Below, one piece after another: positions 8,101 through 17,441 of a stretch of 64,000 bases of DNA. This stretch comes from Dactylosporangium vinaceum (GTDB lineage Bacteria; Actinomycetota; Actinomycetes; Mycobacteriales; Micromonosporaceae). Every line of letters starts with the position of its first letter. The first letter of the stretch is position 1. The notes beneath the pieces were generated by a model. It searched no databases and was not told the DNA's origin. It worked only from the letters and a program-made list of their open reading frames with translations. The DNA is taken from the NCBI RefSeq assembly GCF_019904175.1, contig NZ_CP061913.1:7688001-7752000 (forward strand), in the 5' to 3' direction. The translations under genes and the position numbers were made by a program.

Positions 8101-10155
8101 TCACTGCGCGGCCGCTGTGGGCGCCAGCAGGGCCCGGATGTAGGCGCCGATCCGGGCCACCTGCTGCGGGGTCGGGTCGACGAACTGCACGCCGAGCTCG
8201 TCGTGGCCGTCGGCGTCGATGTGCCGCACGGCCCGGGCGGGCAGCCGCAGCTCCTCGCCGCCGAGGTGCAGCACCAGGTCGAGCTCGGCGGCCAGGGGTG
8301 GGCGCAGTCCGTCGCGGAAGCCGCAGCGCAGGCCGCTGACGGACAGGTCGAGCAGGTCACCCTCGATGTCGCGGCCGTTGTACCGCACTGTCACCTTGCC
8401 CTCGACCGCGGCCCGGCTGTGCTCGCGGCGTTCGAGCCGGTCGGTGACCTGGGCCAGGTTCTCGATCCGGGCGATGGCCGCGCGGACGCTGCCGACGAGC
8501 CGCTCCACTGACGCCCGCTGGCGCCCGGCGACGTCGGTGAGCTCGGCGGTGACGTCGCCGACGGCGTGGACGCCCTGGCTCATGTCGGTGATGACGCCGG
8601 ACATCGCGCCGGTGTCGGCGCCGAGCGCGGCGACGGTCTCGGTGATCTCGGTCGTGGAGTCCTTGGTCCGCGACGCCAGGTTCTTGACCTCGCCGGCGAC
8701 GACGCTGAAGCCGCGCCCGGCCGCACCGGCCCGGGCCGCCTCGATGGTGGCGTTGAGGGCGAGCAGGTTCGTCTGCCCGGCGACGCCGGCGATGAGGTTG
8801 GCGATGCCGCCGACCCGCCCGAGGCTGGCGGTGACGGCGTCGAGGACCCCGCCGGCGTCACCGGCCCGCTCGACGACGCCGCGGGTGACCCGGTCGGCCG
8901 CGGCCGCCTGCTGCTCGATCGCGTCGGCGGCGGCCATCACCTCGTCGGCCTGGGCCATGACGTTGCGCAGCTCGGTGAGCACGCCGGCGCTGGTGTCGTC
9001 GATGACCTCGCCGGCCCGCCGTCTGACGGTCTGCTCGGCCAGCTGCTGACGCACGTTGGTGGTCGTCAGCTGGGCCTCCTTCGCCGCCCGCTCCTGCTGC
9101 AGGTGGAGCTCCTGGCGGTACATCGCGTCGAGCATCTCGTCGATGGCCCGGCCGAGCTCGGCGATGTCGTCGGTGCCCTCGGGGCGCACCCGCAGGAGCC
9201 TGTCGCCGGAGTGGATGATCTCCTCGGTGGTGCGCCGCAGGGGCCCGACCCGGCGGCGCAGCGCGGCCCGGACCGACCACAGCATGACGGCGACGAGCAC
9301 GACGGTGGCGGCGGCGACGAACCCGAACAGCTTCACGGCGGTGCTGCTGGCCGCGGCGTGGATGGGGCGGGCGGCGACGACCTCGAGGACGACCCGCCCG
9401 CCGTTGACGGTGGCGATGGTGGCGTCCATGGCGATGTGCCGGGCGCCGGTCACGGTGGTGGCGATGGCGACGGCGCCGAGCTGGCTCTGCCGGGGCGCCT
9501 GGGCCTGCGCACCGCCGCGGGGCTGCCCGGCCAGCGCGATCGGCAGGTTGACGGCCCGGGCGAGCCGGGCGACCCGGGCGGCGTCGAGCCGCTTGCACAT
9601 GATCAGGCCGCCGGACGGGGTGCCCTCGCCGCTCGTCGGGTAGGTGGGCACGCCGCAGAACAGGTACGGCGCGTCGGCCGACACGATCCCGCAGATCGCC
9701 GCGCCGGCCTTCGCCGCCGGGTCGAACAGCGTGCGCAGCACGGCCGGGTCGCGCAGCTGGGCGGGCGGGGGCAGGAACGCGTCGCCGGAGCTGGTCATGC
9801 CGCCGACCCGCAGCGTGCCGTCGGCGCCGACGCCGAGGAGCACGTCGATGTCGTTGACGCCGAGCTGGGCGGCCGGCGGCAGGTCGGCGGTGAACGCGGC
9901 CGCGTCGGCGCCGGCGATGTCGTTGTACGAGTTGTCCCAGACGGCGTTCGTCGCACCGAACGCCGTGAGCAGCTGGGCCTGCGCGTCCAGCCCGATCCGG
10001 ATGCGGTCCGCGTCCTGGGCGACCTGGCGGGCCTCGAGCTGCTCGAACGCGCTCGTGGTGATCATCTGCATGGTGAGGAACGCCGCGATCAGACCCGCGA
10101 GCGCACCGGCGAGCGGCATCAGGCGGCGGCGCCACCGTCGTCCGTCCAGCCTCAC
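8101..10155 (-). CDS. Methyl-accepting chemotaxis-type receptor fused to a PilZ domain
   Basis: This 684-residue membrane protein has an N-terminal membrane segment (about 14-33) and an extracellular CHASE4-like sensor (about 40-260, with NAVWDNSYND). A second membrane segment (about 272-295) is followed by a HAMP linker. The cytoplasmic signalling hairpin has the conserved tip GVAGQTNLLALNATIEAARA and AGEVKNLASRT. The C-terminal 110 residues form a PilZ domain that begins RREHSRAAVEGKV and includes DLSVSGLRCGF, the RxxxR and D/NxSxxG pattern that binds cyclic di-GMP. The receptor could therefore couple an outside signal and cyclic di-GMP. No cheA or cheW gene is in the window. Start is GTG at 10155. 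It is the last gene of a minus-strand run behind the asparagine synthetase and DUF2314 genes. Confidence 0.88.
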   Translation of the reverse strand: MRLDGRRWRRRLMPLAGALAGLIAAFLTMQMITTSAFEQLEARQVAQDADRIRIGLDAQAQLLTAFGATNAVWDNSYNDIAGADAAAFTADLPPAAQLGVNDIDVLLGVGADGTLRVGGMTSSGDAFLPPPAQLRDPAVLRTLFDPAAKAGAAICGIVSADAPYLFCGVPTYPTSGEGTPSGGLIMCKRLDAARVARLARAVNLPIALAGQPRGGAQAQAPRQSQLGAVAIATTVTGARHIAMDATIATVNGGRVVLEVVAARPIHAAASSTAVKLFGFVAAATVVLVAVMLWSVRAALRRRVGPLRRTTEEIIHSGDRLLRVRPEGTDDIAELGRAIDEMLDAMYRQELHLQQERAAKEAQLTTTNVRQQLAEQTVRRRAGEVIDDTSAGVLTELRNVMAQADEVMAAADAIEQQAAAADRVTRGVVERAGDAGGVLDAVTASLGRVGGIANLIAGVAGQTNLLALNATIEAARAGAAGRGFSVVAGEVKNLASRTKDSTTEITETVAALGADTGAMSGVITDMSQGVHAVGDVTAELTDVAGRQRASVERLVGSVRAAIARIENLAQVTDRLERREHSRAAVEGKVTVRYNGRDIEGDLLDLSVSGLRCGFRDGLRPPLAAELDLVLHLGGEELRLPARAVRHIDADGHDELGVQFVDPTPQQVARIGAYIRALLAPTAAAQ

Positions 10156-10192
10156 GCCCTGCTGTTCGGCACCGCGACGGCCGACCTGAGCG

Positions 10193-11470
10193 TCATTCGC
10201 CGGTGAGCACCGCGTTTGTCCAGCCGCCCTCGACGATGCCGTCCCCGTCGACCCAGACGCCCCAGTCGACGATCTCGGCCTCGCGGACCATCGTCGGGCG
10301 CCCGGTGCGCACGAGGGGGTCGATCTCGGCGTCGGACATGCTCACCCCGTGCAGCCGCCGCGGGTCGGGCCAGGTCGTCACCGTGGACCAGATGAGCTCG
10401 GTCGCCTCGCCCCGGGTCAGCCGGTGCTTGACGATCAGGTGCCGCTCGGGCCCGAACTCCCCGGCCAGGAAGCGGGTCCGGGCCTGAGGCAGGGCGTCCC
10501 GGGCGGTGGCGACGGCGGCCTGCATCCGCTCGTCGTCCGGCGCGTAGCGCACCGTCGTGGACTGCGTCCCGAACAGCTCGGCCACGACCCGGGCCAGGAA
10601 CTCCCCGGCCGAGAACGCGAACCCGTCCGGCGGCACCACGGTCAGCAGTGCGTCCCACTCGGGGTCCTCGGCGTCCAGGCGCAGCTGCACGAGCGCGGCA
10701 CGCTCCTGCGCCTCCGGGCCGGGGATGGCGCCGTAGGCGCGCACGGCGTCGGCCTCGGTCACGGTCAGGTCGTGCGGCATCCGCACGAACGCCGCGCCGG
10801 CGGCCCGCTCCACGGCCTGCGCCCAGCGCACGACGAGCGCCCGGGCCAGGCCGGTCAGGGCGCTCGTCCAGGCCCGGGCCAGGGCCGGCGGGACGTCGTG
10901 CACCTGCAGCTCGGGCAGGCCGAAGCGGCCCAGGCCCCGGGTCGTCATCCACAGGCCGCGGTCGCCGGGCGACTGCGGGACGGCCACCCAGGCGCTCAGC
11001 GCCGAGCGCCCGTCCGGGCCGGGCAGCGACGCCAGGGCGGCGGCCGGGTCGAGGACCTGCGGGGTGAACAGGTCGATCAGGGTCCCGCCGGTGTCGGCGG
11101 CGATCCCGGCGGCGACGGCGCGGGTGTGCCACTCGTGCGCGGGCGGCCAGCCGGGCCCGAACACGGCCTGGCAGACGACGACGTGCGAGGCACCGAGGAT
11201 CGCCCGCAGCGCCTCGGGCGGGGCACCGAAGGCGCGCAGGTGCTCGATCGGCAGCGGCGGCGCCTCGGCGACCGGCACGGCACTCACCGACATCAGCGGC
11301 CCGTCAAGCATCGCCAGCACCGCCGCGCGCAGCGGCCCCTCGAGCCGCCCGGCGGCGGCGCGGGCGGCCGCGGCCGGATCGGCGGGCGGGCTCGACGTCG
11401 CCACGACATAGGTGGCCATCACGGTCTCGGGGACGCTGAGCACGATCTCCACCGCGCCATCCTCACGCAT
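10193..11470 (-). CDS. DUF2314-like protein with uncharacterised N-terminal domain
   Basis: This 425-residue soluble protein has no signal peptide or membrane segment. The last 90 residues resemble DUF2314: a LIVKHRLTRGEATELIWSTV segment, then DPLVRTGRPTMV, then DWGVWVDGDGIVEGGWTN. The N-terminal two thirds show an alternating alpha/beta pattern (ATYVVATSS, SHVVVCQAVF, GTLIDLFTPQV) that I cannot place firmly; a DUF4261-like fold is a possibility. No catalytic motif is evident. The ATG at 11470 is 50 bp behind the asparagine synthetase stop on the same strand. A later ATG at about 11419 is an alternative start. Function is unknown. Co-transcription with its neighbours is likely from spacing alone. 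Confidence 0.7.
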   Translation of the reverse strand: MREDGAVEIVLSVPETVMATYVVATSSPPADPAAAARAAAGRLEGPLRAAVLAMLDGPLMSVSAVPVAEAPPLPIEHLRAFGAPPEALRAILGASHVVVCQAVFGPGWPPAHEWHTRAVAAGIAADTGGTLIDLFTPQVLDPAAALASLPGPDGRSALSAWVAVPQSPGDRGLWMTTRGLGRFGLPELQVHDVPPALARAWTSALTGLARALVVRWAQAVERAAGAAFVRMPHDLTVTEADAVRAYGAIPGPEAQERAALVQLRLDAEDPEWDALLTVVPPDGFAFSAGEFLARVVAELFGTQSTTVRYAPDDERMQAAVATARDALPQARTRFLAGEFGPERHLIVKHRLTRGEATELIWSTVTTWPDPRRLHGVSMSDAEIDPLVRTGRPTMVREAEIVDWGVWVDGDGIVEGGWTNAVLTGE

Positions 11471-11520
11471 CGCGGACGTGGAGTCGACCCGCGGCGCTTT
11501 CGTGGCGGCGGCGTCCGGAG

Positions 11521-13134
11521 TCAGCCGCCGGACCCGAGCGCCGACGGCAGATACGACTCCAGCCAGACCTCCAGCACCAGCACCGCGATGAGCAGGTGCA
11601 CGTCCCGGCCGCCCCCGGCCCCGTCCCGGTGCGCCGCCGCCAGCGCGCGCACGACCCCGGGATCGAGGAACTCCGCGAACCGCGGTGCCCCGGCGAACAG
11701 CAGCTCCCCCGCCCCGCCCCGCGCACCCAGCTCGCCGCGCAGCCACCCGCCGGACGCCGGCCGGAGAAACCCGACCTTGCGCCGGTGGATGATCCGCTCC
11801 GGCACCAGCCCGCGGAACAGGGCCGCGCGCAGCGGGTCGTCGAGGCGGCCGCTCATCGCGAGCAGCCGCTCGGCCGGCGTGAAAGCCGCCAGTGTCGCGG
11901 CCGCCCGGCGGGCCGGGCGCGGGCCGTGACGGGAGGTCAGGGCCGGCAGGACGCCGGCGGGCCCGGGGATGTGGCGCCACGCCGCGGCCAGGCGGGCGGC
12001 GCGGTGTTTCGTGTAGCCGCCCAGCAGTTCGTCGGCGCCCTGGCCGGACAGCGCCACCTTCACGGTACGGGCGGCCATTGCCGACAGCGACTGGAAACCC
12101 AGCGCCGAGAGGTCCGCCACCGGCTCGTCGGCACCGCCGATGGACTCCCTGAACCCCGCAAACCCCATGACGCCGGGTAATCGGAGCTCGTGGTGGTCGG
12201 CGCCCAGGTGGTGGGCGGCCCGGCGCGCGGCGGCCAGCTCGTTGGGGTGGCCCTCGAAGCCGACCGCGAACGTGTGGACGGGGCCGCTGGTGTGCTTCGC
12301 CATCAGCGCCGTGACGAGCGTCGAGTCCGGGCCGCCGCTGAGCATCGAGCCGAGCGGGACGTCGCTCATGAGGCGCATCCGGACCGCCTCGTCGAGGTGC
12401 TCCAGCAGACCCTCGGCGGCGTCGTCGATCGTGAGCGACGGGTCGGGGGCCGGGCGCGGGTACGACCAGTAGCGCTCCACCCGCACCCGGCCGTCGGCGA
12501 CGACCAGGCTGCAGCCGGGCGGGAGCTTGCGGGCCGCGCGCAACGGTGTGGCCGGGGCGGGGAAGTAGCCGAGGGTGAGGTACACCGCGATCGCCTCGAA
12601 GTCGAGCGCCGCCGGGATCAGGCCGCTCGCCAGCAGCGCCCGCAGTTCGCTGGCGAACACGAGCACATCGCCGACGTGGGCGTAGTACAGGGGCTTGACG
12701 CCCAGGCGGTCGCGGGAGATCACGGCGCGGCGGCGCACGGCGTCCCAGACCGCGAGGCCCCACATGCCGCGCAGGCGGGCCGGGAAGCCGGGACCGTCGC
12801 GCTCGTACAGGTGCGGGAGGACCTCGGTGTCGCAGCGGCCGGTGAAGCGGTGGCCGGCCGCGCGCAGCTGCTCGCGCAGGGCGGCGTGGTTGTACAGCTC
12901 GCCGTTGTGGATCGCGGCGACCGCGCCGTCCTCACCGAAGCACGGCTGGTGGCCGCCCGCGATGTCGACGATGCTCAGCCGGCGCACGCCCAGGGCGATG
13001 CCGGGGGCGTGGTGGGTGCCGCGGTCGTCGGGGCCGCGGTGGGTCATCGCGTCGGTCATGCGATCGAGCCGGTCCGGGGCCACGACCTGGCCCGGCGCGC
13101 CGGTGACCTGAACCACCCCGCAGATCCCGCACAT
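11521..13134 (-). CDS. asnB: Asparagine synthase (glutamine-hydrolysing)
   Basis: The protein has 537 residues and begins MCGICG, so Cys2 after Met removal is the class II glutaminase nucleophile. The glutaminase domain includes THRGPDDRG, RRLSIVDIAGGHQP and NGELYNH. The synthetase domain has the ATP-pyrophosphatase loop SGGPDS and the VALSGQGADELLGGYTKH region. Family enzymes transfer glutamine ammonia to the side chain of aspartate using ATP. The protein is shorter than the usual 600-640 residues because the C-terminal part is compact. Related actinobacterial copies act on non-aspartate substrates, so a specialised amidotransferase role is possible. Start was fixed by the catalytic cysteine. 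A TAGCGT box lies eight bases upstream, consistent with a leaderless transcript. Confidence 0.88.
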   Translation of the reverse strand: MCGICGVVQVTGAPGQVVAPDRLDRMTDAMTHRGPDDRGTHHAPGIALGVRRLSIVDIAGGHQPCFGEDGAVAAIHNGELYNHAALREQLRAAGHRFTGRCDTEVLPHLYERDGPGFPARLRGMWGLAVWDAVRRRAVISRDRLGVKPLYYAHVGDVLVFASELRALLASGLIPAALDFEAIAVYLTLGYFPAPATPLRAARKLPPGCSLVVADGRVRVERYWSYPRPAPDPSLTIDDAAEGLLEHLDEAVRMRLMSDVPLGSMLSGGPDSTLVTALMAKHTSGPVHTFAVGFEGHPNELAAARRAAHHLGADHHELRLPGVMGFAGFRESIGGADEPVADLSALGFQSLSAMAARTVKVALSGQGADELLGGYTKHRAARLAAAWRHIPGPAGVLPALTSRHGPRPARRAAATLAAFTPAERLLAMSGRLDDPLRAALFRGLVPERIIHRRKVGFLRPASGGWLRGELGARGGAGELLFAGAPRFAEFLDPGVVRALAAAHRDGAGGGRDVHLLIAVLVLEVWLESYLPSALGSGG

Positions 13135-13157
13135 ACCGCGGGACGCTACGCGCAGCC

Positions 13158-13179
13158 GATCCACAGCGGATCCACAGCG
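13158..13179. repeat. Tandem 11-bp repeat with DnaA-box-like core
   Basis: GATCCACAGCG occurs twice head to tail in the divergent spacer between the asparagine synthetase and threonine aldolase genes. The ATCCACA core matches seven of nine positions of a DnaA box, and the copies are one helical turn apart. A regulator-binding site is possible. Confidence 0.45.
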
Positions 13180-13331
13180 ACCGATGCCGGACTCACGCCC
13201 TTCGAGCAGGTGAGGTGGCATCATCGACGCGCTCCTGTCCGCCGTGGCCGGGCATGCCCGCCGACCGGTACCATTGCCGGCGACGATCTTCACGGGTTTC
13301 GGGCGGGCGATGGTGTTCACGGTCAGCGGCG

Positions 13332-14387
13332 ATGACGTTCCTCGTCAGTGACAACACATCCGGTGTGCACCCGGACATCCTCGCCGCCATCGTCCGCGCG
13401 AACGCCGGCCAGGCCCCCTCCTACGGCGACGACCCGCTGACGGCCCAGGCCGAGCAGCTGATCCGCGACCACTTCGGCCCCCAGGCCGAGGTGGCCTTCG
13501 CCGTCACCGGCACCGCCGCCAACGTGATCGCCCTGGCCACCCTCCTCCGCCCGTACGAGACCGTTCTCTGCGCCGAGACCGCCCACATCGCCACCGACGA
13601 GTGCGCCGCCCCCGAGCACTTCACCGGCGCCCGCCTCACCACCGTCCCCACCCGCGACGGCCGCCTGACCCCCGACCAGGTCGCCGCCTTCGCCCGAGCC
13701 GACGGCTCGCCCCACTCGCCCCGCCCGCGCGCCGTGTCCATCGCCCAGCCCACCGAGCTCGGCACCCTGTACTCCGTCGCCGACCTCCAGGCCCTGGCCG
13801 CCACCGCCCACGCGCACGGGCTCCGCCTCCACATCGACGGCGCCCGGCTGGCCAACGCCGCCGCCGCGCTCGGCACCGGCCTGGCCGAGGCCGCCACCGG
13901 AGCCGACATCGTATCTCTGGGCGGGACGAAGAACGGTGCGCTGGCCGCCGACGCCGTGATCTTCCTGGACCCGTCCCTCGCCGGGCCGCGGCGGCTGATC
14001 CAGAAGCAGGCCATGCAGCTGCTGTCGAAGGGGCGCTTCGTGGCCGCGCAGTTCGTGGCGCTGCTGGAGGGGGATCTGTGGCGTACCAACGCGACCCACG
14101 CCAACGCCATGGCCGCGCGGGTTGCCGAGGTCGTCTCCAGCGTGCCGGGTGCCGTGATCGCGTTTCCGGTGCAGACCAACGCCGTCTTTGCCACGCTGCC
14201 GGCGCTCGGCGGACCTTCGCGGACGGGAGCTGCGCTGGACGAGCACGCGGGCGCCGCGGTCGACCTTGCGCGGTACGGCGGCGGGGGTGCGGCAGGGCTG
14301 CCGCGGCGGTTCATGGCGGCGTTCGATACGACGGAAGCTGATGTCCAGGCGTTCGCCCGTGTGCTTCACGCAGCGTTCATCGGATGA
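13332..14387 (+). CDS. ltaE: Low-specificity L-threonine aldolase
   Basis: This 351-residue PLP enzyme of aminotransferase fold I would cleave L-threonine or L-allo-threonine to glycine and acetaldehyde. Family hallmarks are FLVSDNTSGVHPDI, SYGDDPLT, the GTAANVIAL phosphate-binding turn, HIATDECAAPEHF, the HIDGARLANAAA aspartate that holds the pyridine ring, and SLGGTKNGAL with the Schiff-base lysine. Length is normal. The ATG at 13332 matches the family N-terminus. An earlier ATG-free stretch upstream adds nothing conserved. Codon style changes within the gene near 13,910: the first half favours C-ending codons and the second half favours G-ending codons. This could reflect recombination between alleles. 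Confidence 0.88.
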   Translation: MTFLVSDNTSGVHPDILAAIVRANAGQAPSYGDDPLTAQAEQLIRDHFGPQAEVAFAVTGTAANVIALATLLRPYETVLCAETAHIATDECAAPEHFTGARLTTVPTRDGRLTPDQVAAFARADGSPHSPRPRAVSIAQPTELGTLYSVADLQALAATAHAHGLRLHIDGARLANAAAALGTGLAEAATGADIVSLGGTKNGALAADAVIFLDPSLAGPRRLIQKQAMQLLSKGRFVAAQFVALLEGDLWRTNATHANAMAARVAEVVSSVPGAVIAFPVQTNAVFATLPALGGPSRTGAALDEHAGAAVDLARYGGGGAAGLPRRFMAAFDTTEADVQAFARVLHAAFIG

Positions 14388-14446
14388 TCCGGGGAACGGC
14401 CCGAGCGGCCGATGTGCGCGGGCACCGATGTCCATAGATTGAGCGC

Positions 14447-16333
14447 GTGACCTCAGCGGGGCACCGGCTCGGGATCGATATCGGGGCGGCCACCACCGTC
14501 GCGGCGTTGGCTGGGCCGGACGGGGCTGTCCGGCCGCGGCGGTTCGACTCCGACCTGCCGGCGGGCGGGGCCGACGACCCCGAATCGCTCGCCGCGCTGC
14601 TGACGCGGGTCGTCTCCGCAATGGTGGCAAATCCGGAAATGCCGGTTCCGGCGCTGATCCTCACCCACCCCGCGGCCTGGCGGGCGGACCGGCGGCGGGT
14701 GCTCGCCGACGGGGCTCGGCTGGCCGGGCTCGGCGAGCCCGAGTTCGTGCCCGAGCCGATCGCGGCCGCTCGCTACTGCACGTCAGTCCTCGGCTACCGG
14801 ATACCCGACGGTGCGTGCCTGGTCGTGTACGACCTCGGTGCGGCAAGCCTCGACGTCACAGTCGTGCGGCAGGCGGCCGACGGCCTCGCCATCGCGGCCG
14901 CCGGCGGGCTGCTCGACGCCGGCGGGCTCGACCTGGACGCCGGGATCATTCGGCTCGCGCGCGAACGGACCGGCGCCGGCCCGGGCTGGGATCGGCTCGA
15001 CCGGCCGGGCGGGCCCGAGGAGGCGGCGGCGCGGTTGCGGCTCTGGCACGAGGCCCGCACGGCTCGTGAGGAGCTGTCGAGCAAGCCGTCCACCGAGTTG
15101 TACGTGCCGTTCGCGGGAGCGGTCACAGTGCACCGGGACGAGTTCGAGCAGATCGCCGTGCCGCTGTTCGAGAAGACCGTGCAGTGCACGGTCGGCGTGC
15201 TGCGGGAAGCGCTCGTGACCCCGGGCGAGGTCGCGGCGGTGTTCCTGGCCGGTGGGGTGAGCCGGACGCCGCTCGCGGTGGAGATGCTGCGGCGGGCGCT
15301 GCGGATCGAGCCGATCGGCGGTGACAACCCGGACCTCGCCGTCGCCTGCGGCAGCGTGCGGCCGGCCGTGCGGCCCGCGCCGATCGCGCCGCCGTCGGCG
15401 GCCCGGCCGCGGATCAAGCCGGCGCTGCTGCGCACGTTCTCGCCGGGCGGGATCGTGCGGCGGGCGCCGTCGGTGAACGCGATAGCGGTCAGCCCGGACG
15501 GGCGGCTGGTGGCGGCGGGCGGCGACGATCGCAAGGTCCGGATCTGGGACATCGACTCGGCGCTGGTCCGGCACACGCTTTCCGATCACGACGGGCCGGT
15601 GCGGGCGGTCGCGTTCAGCCCGGACGGCGCGCTCGTCGCGACGGCCGGTGGGCATCCGCGGCGCCCGGGCCGGGCCGTGAAGGTGTGGCACACCGACGAG
15701 GGCCGCCGCCGCAACGTGTACGACGCCGATCCCGGCGGGCCGGCCGCCCTCGCATTCCACCCGGGTGGGCGGCTCCTGGCGGCCGCCGGGCGCGACGGCG
15801 CGATCCGCATTTTCGATCTCATAGACGCCCGGGTGTACTCCGAGCACCCCGACGGAGGCGCCGGTCTGCACGCGCTCACGTACAGTCGCGACGGCTCGGT
15901 CCTGCTCACCGGCGACGACGGGGGCCGGGTCACGATGCACCCGGGCGATCCCGTGCTGCCCCAGGGCGGTTCGGTCCTGCCGGGTCACCGGGGGGCGGTG
16001 CTCGGCGTGGCGTTCGGCGTGCGGGCCGTGGCCAGTGCGGGCGCGGACGGCACGGTCCGGCTCTGGGACGACACGGGCCCCGGGCGCACACTGACCGGTC
16101 ACATGGATCCGGTGACCGCCGTCGCGTTCGATCCGGCCGGGACGCTGCTGGCCAGCGCCGGGATCGACTCGACGATCAGGCTGTGGGACCCCACGTCGGG
16201 TGCCCATCTGCACACGCTCGACGGGCACGACGGCGCGGTCCACGCGCTGGCCTTCACGCCGGACGGGGCGATCCTGGCGTCGGCGGGGGCGGACGGCGCG
16301 GTCCGGCTGTGGAACGTCGCCGGCCGGCCCTGA
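14447..16333 (+). CDS. Hsp70-type ATPase fused to a WD40 beta-propeller
   Basis: This 628-residue protein combines an Hsp70/actin-fold ATPase (about 7-310) with a C-terminal propeller (about 340-628). The ATPase has phosphate motif 1 LGIDIGAATT, phosphate motif 2 VVYDLGAASLDVTVV and the adenosine motif AAVFLAGGVSRTPL. The substrate-binding beta domain and lid of DnaK are absent. In their place are seven WD40-like blades, each with a pattern such as SPDGRLVAAGGDDRKVRIWD, DPAGTLLASAGIDSTIRLWD or TPDGAILASAGADGAVRLWN. Seven blades make one closed propeller. The protein may use the propeller as a docking platform whose state depends on ATP. Start is GTG at 14447, six bases behind a TAGATT box, so the mRNA is probably leaderless. 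No co-chaperone is encoded nearby. Confidence 0.88.
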   Translation: MTSAGHRLGIDIGAATTVAALAGPDGAVRPRRFDSDLPAGGADDPESLAALLTRVVSAMVANPEMPVPALILTHPAAWRADRRRVLADGARLAGLGEPEFVPEPIAAARYCTSVLGYRIPDGACLVVYDLGAASLDVTVVRQAADGLAIAAAGGLLDAGGLDLDAGIIRLARERTGAGPGWDRLDRPGGPEEAAARLRLWHEARTAREELSSKPSTELYVPFAGAVTVHRDEFEQIAVPLFEKTVQCTVGVLREALVTPGEVAAVFLAGGVSRTPLAVEMLRRALRIEPIGGDNPDLAVACGSVRPAVRPAPIAPPSAARPRIKPALLRTFSPGGIVRRAPSVNAIAVSPDGRLVAAGGDDRKVRIWDIDSALVRHTLSDHDGPVRAVAFSPDGALVATAGGHPRRPGRAVKVWHTDEGRRRNVYDADPGGPAALAFHPGGRLLAAAGRDGAIRIFDLIDARVYSEHPDGGAGLHALTYSRDGSVLLTGDDGGRVTMHPGDPVLPQGGSVLPGHRGAVLGVAFGVRAVASAGADGTVRLWDDTGPGRTLTGHMDPVTAVAFDPAGTLLASAGIDSTIRLWDPTSGAHLHTLDGHDGAVHALAFTPDGAILASAGADGAVRLWNVAGRP

Positions 16334-16520
16334 GCGCGGCTTCGTACGGCCGTCGTTCAACGCTCGGCGCGCTTCGCCCGTATGTATCGACGGGAGCATA
16401 GCGGTGCGCCCCCGTTTGTTCACCGTCCGCACGCACATCGGACAGGATTAACTCATGATCTTGTATTCATCGATATACACGATGTGGCGTCGTCCTCGCC
16501 TACCAAGGAGGAACACGTAC

Positions 16521-17372
16521 ATGTCGATTCGCCGGGTGGTGCTCGCACTGGCGACCACCGCCCTCGTCGCCACCGGCCTGACCGCCGCGGCGCCGTTCGC
16601 CGAGGCCGCCACGAGCGTGCCGCGCTTCGATCACATCGTCCTGGTGATGTTCGAGAACCGGGCGTACTCCCAGATCAACGGCGTCAGCAGCGCCCCCTAC
16701 CTCAACTCCCTGGCCACCCAGGGCGCGAAGTTCACCAAGTCGTACGCGATCACCCACCCGAGCCAGCCGAACTACATCGCGCTGTTCTCGGGCTCCACCC
16801 AGGGCGTGACAAGTGACGACTGCCCGAAGAACTTCACTGGCACCAACCTGCACTCGCAGCTCGCCGGGGCCGGCCTGACGTTCAAGGGCTACTCCGAGTC
16901 GATGCCCGCGAACGGGTACACCGGCTGCTCCAGCGGCACCTACCAGCGCAAGCACAACAGCTGGGTCGACTTCAGCAGCGTGCCCGCGGCGTCGAACCTG
17001 ACGTACGCGAGCTTCCCGTCACCGGCGAACTACGCCTCGCTGCCGACAGTCGCGTTCGTCACGCCGAACATGTGCAGCGACATGCACGACTGCACGGTCG
17101 CCACCGGCGACACGTGGCTGCAGACCAACCTCGACGCCTACGCACAGTGGGCGAAGACGCACAACAGCCTGCTCATCGTCACGTTCGACGAGGACAACCG
17201 CCTCGCCCTCAACCAGATCTTCACCGTGTTCGTCGGCGCCCACGTCCAAGCCGGCTCCTACTCGGAGAAGATCAACCACTACACCGTCCTGCGCACCATC
17301 GAGGGCGCCTACGGCCTGGCCGGCATCAACGGCGCCGCCTCCCTGTCCCCCATCACGGACGTCTGGAACTGA
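16521..17372 (+). CDS. Secreted phosphoesterase (PF04185-like, acid phosphatase/phospholipase C group)
   Basis: This 283-residue protein has a clear Sec signal peptide (MSIRRVVLALATTALVATGL, ending FAEA) and an alkaline-phosphatase-like core. FDHIVLVMFENRAYSQI opens the mature protein and carries the metal and nucleophile region. THPSQPNYIALFSGST, TPNMCSDMHDC and LLIVTFDEDN complete the metal sites. Members hydrolyse phosphomonoesters or phospholipids outside the cell. Four cysteines around DDC, GCSSG, MCSD and HDC suggest disulfides. The ATG at 16521 has AAGGAGG (16505-16511) ten bases upstream, so the longer in-frame start at 16455 is unlikely. The 187-bp upstream gap is AT-richer than the surroundings and probably holds the promoter, but no clear boxes were assigned. 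No Pho-box was identified. Confidence 0.85.
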   Translation: MSIRRVVLALATTALVATGLTAAAPFAEAATSVPRFDHIVLVMFENRAYSQINGVSSAPYLNSLATQGAKFTKSYAITHPSQPNYIALFSGSTQGVTSDDCPKNFTGTNLHSQLAGAGLTFKGYSESMPANGYTGCSSGTYQRKHNSWVDFSSVPAASNLTYASFPSPANYASLPTVAFVTPNMCSDMHDCTVATGDTWLQTNLDAYAQWAKTHNSLLIVTFDEDNRLALNQIFTVFVGAHVQAGSYSEKINHYTVLRTIEGAYGLAGINGAASLSPITDVWN

Positions 17373-17441
17373 CCGACCCACCGCCGGGCGCCCTCGGCCA
17401 CCCCGGGGCGCCCGTGCCTCCCCTGTTGCAAAGGCCGCCTC

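Noticed and set aside
10193..12763. Extended start for the DUF2314-like protein through the asparagine synthetase gene
   Set aside because: The extra sequence is an out-of-frame reading of asnB with no conserved features; the ATG at 11470 is sufficient.
13158..13179. Chromosome replication origin
   Set aside because: Two partial DnaA-box cores without an AT-rich element, further boxes, or dnaA/dnaN nearby are not enough.
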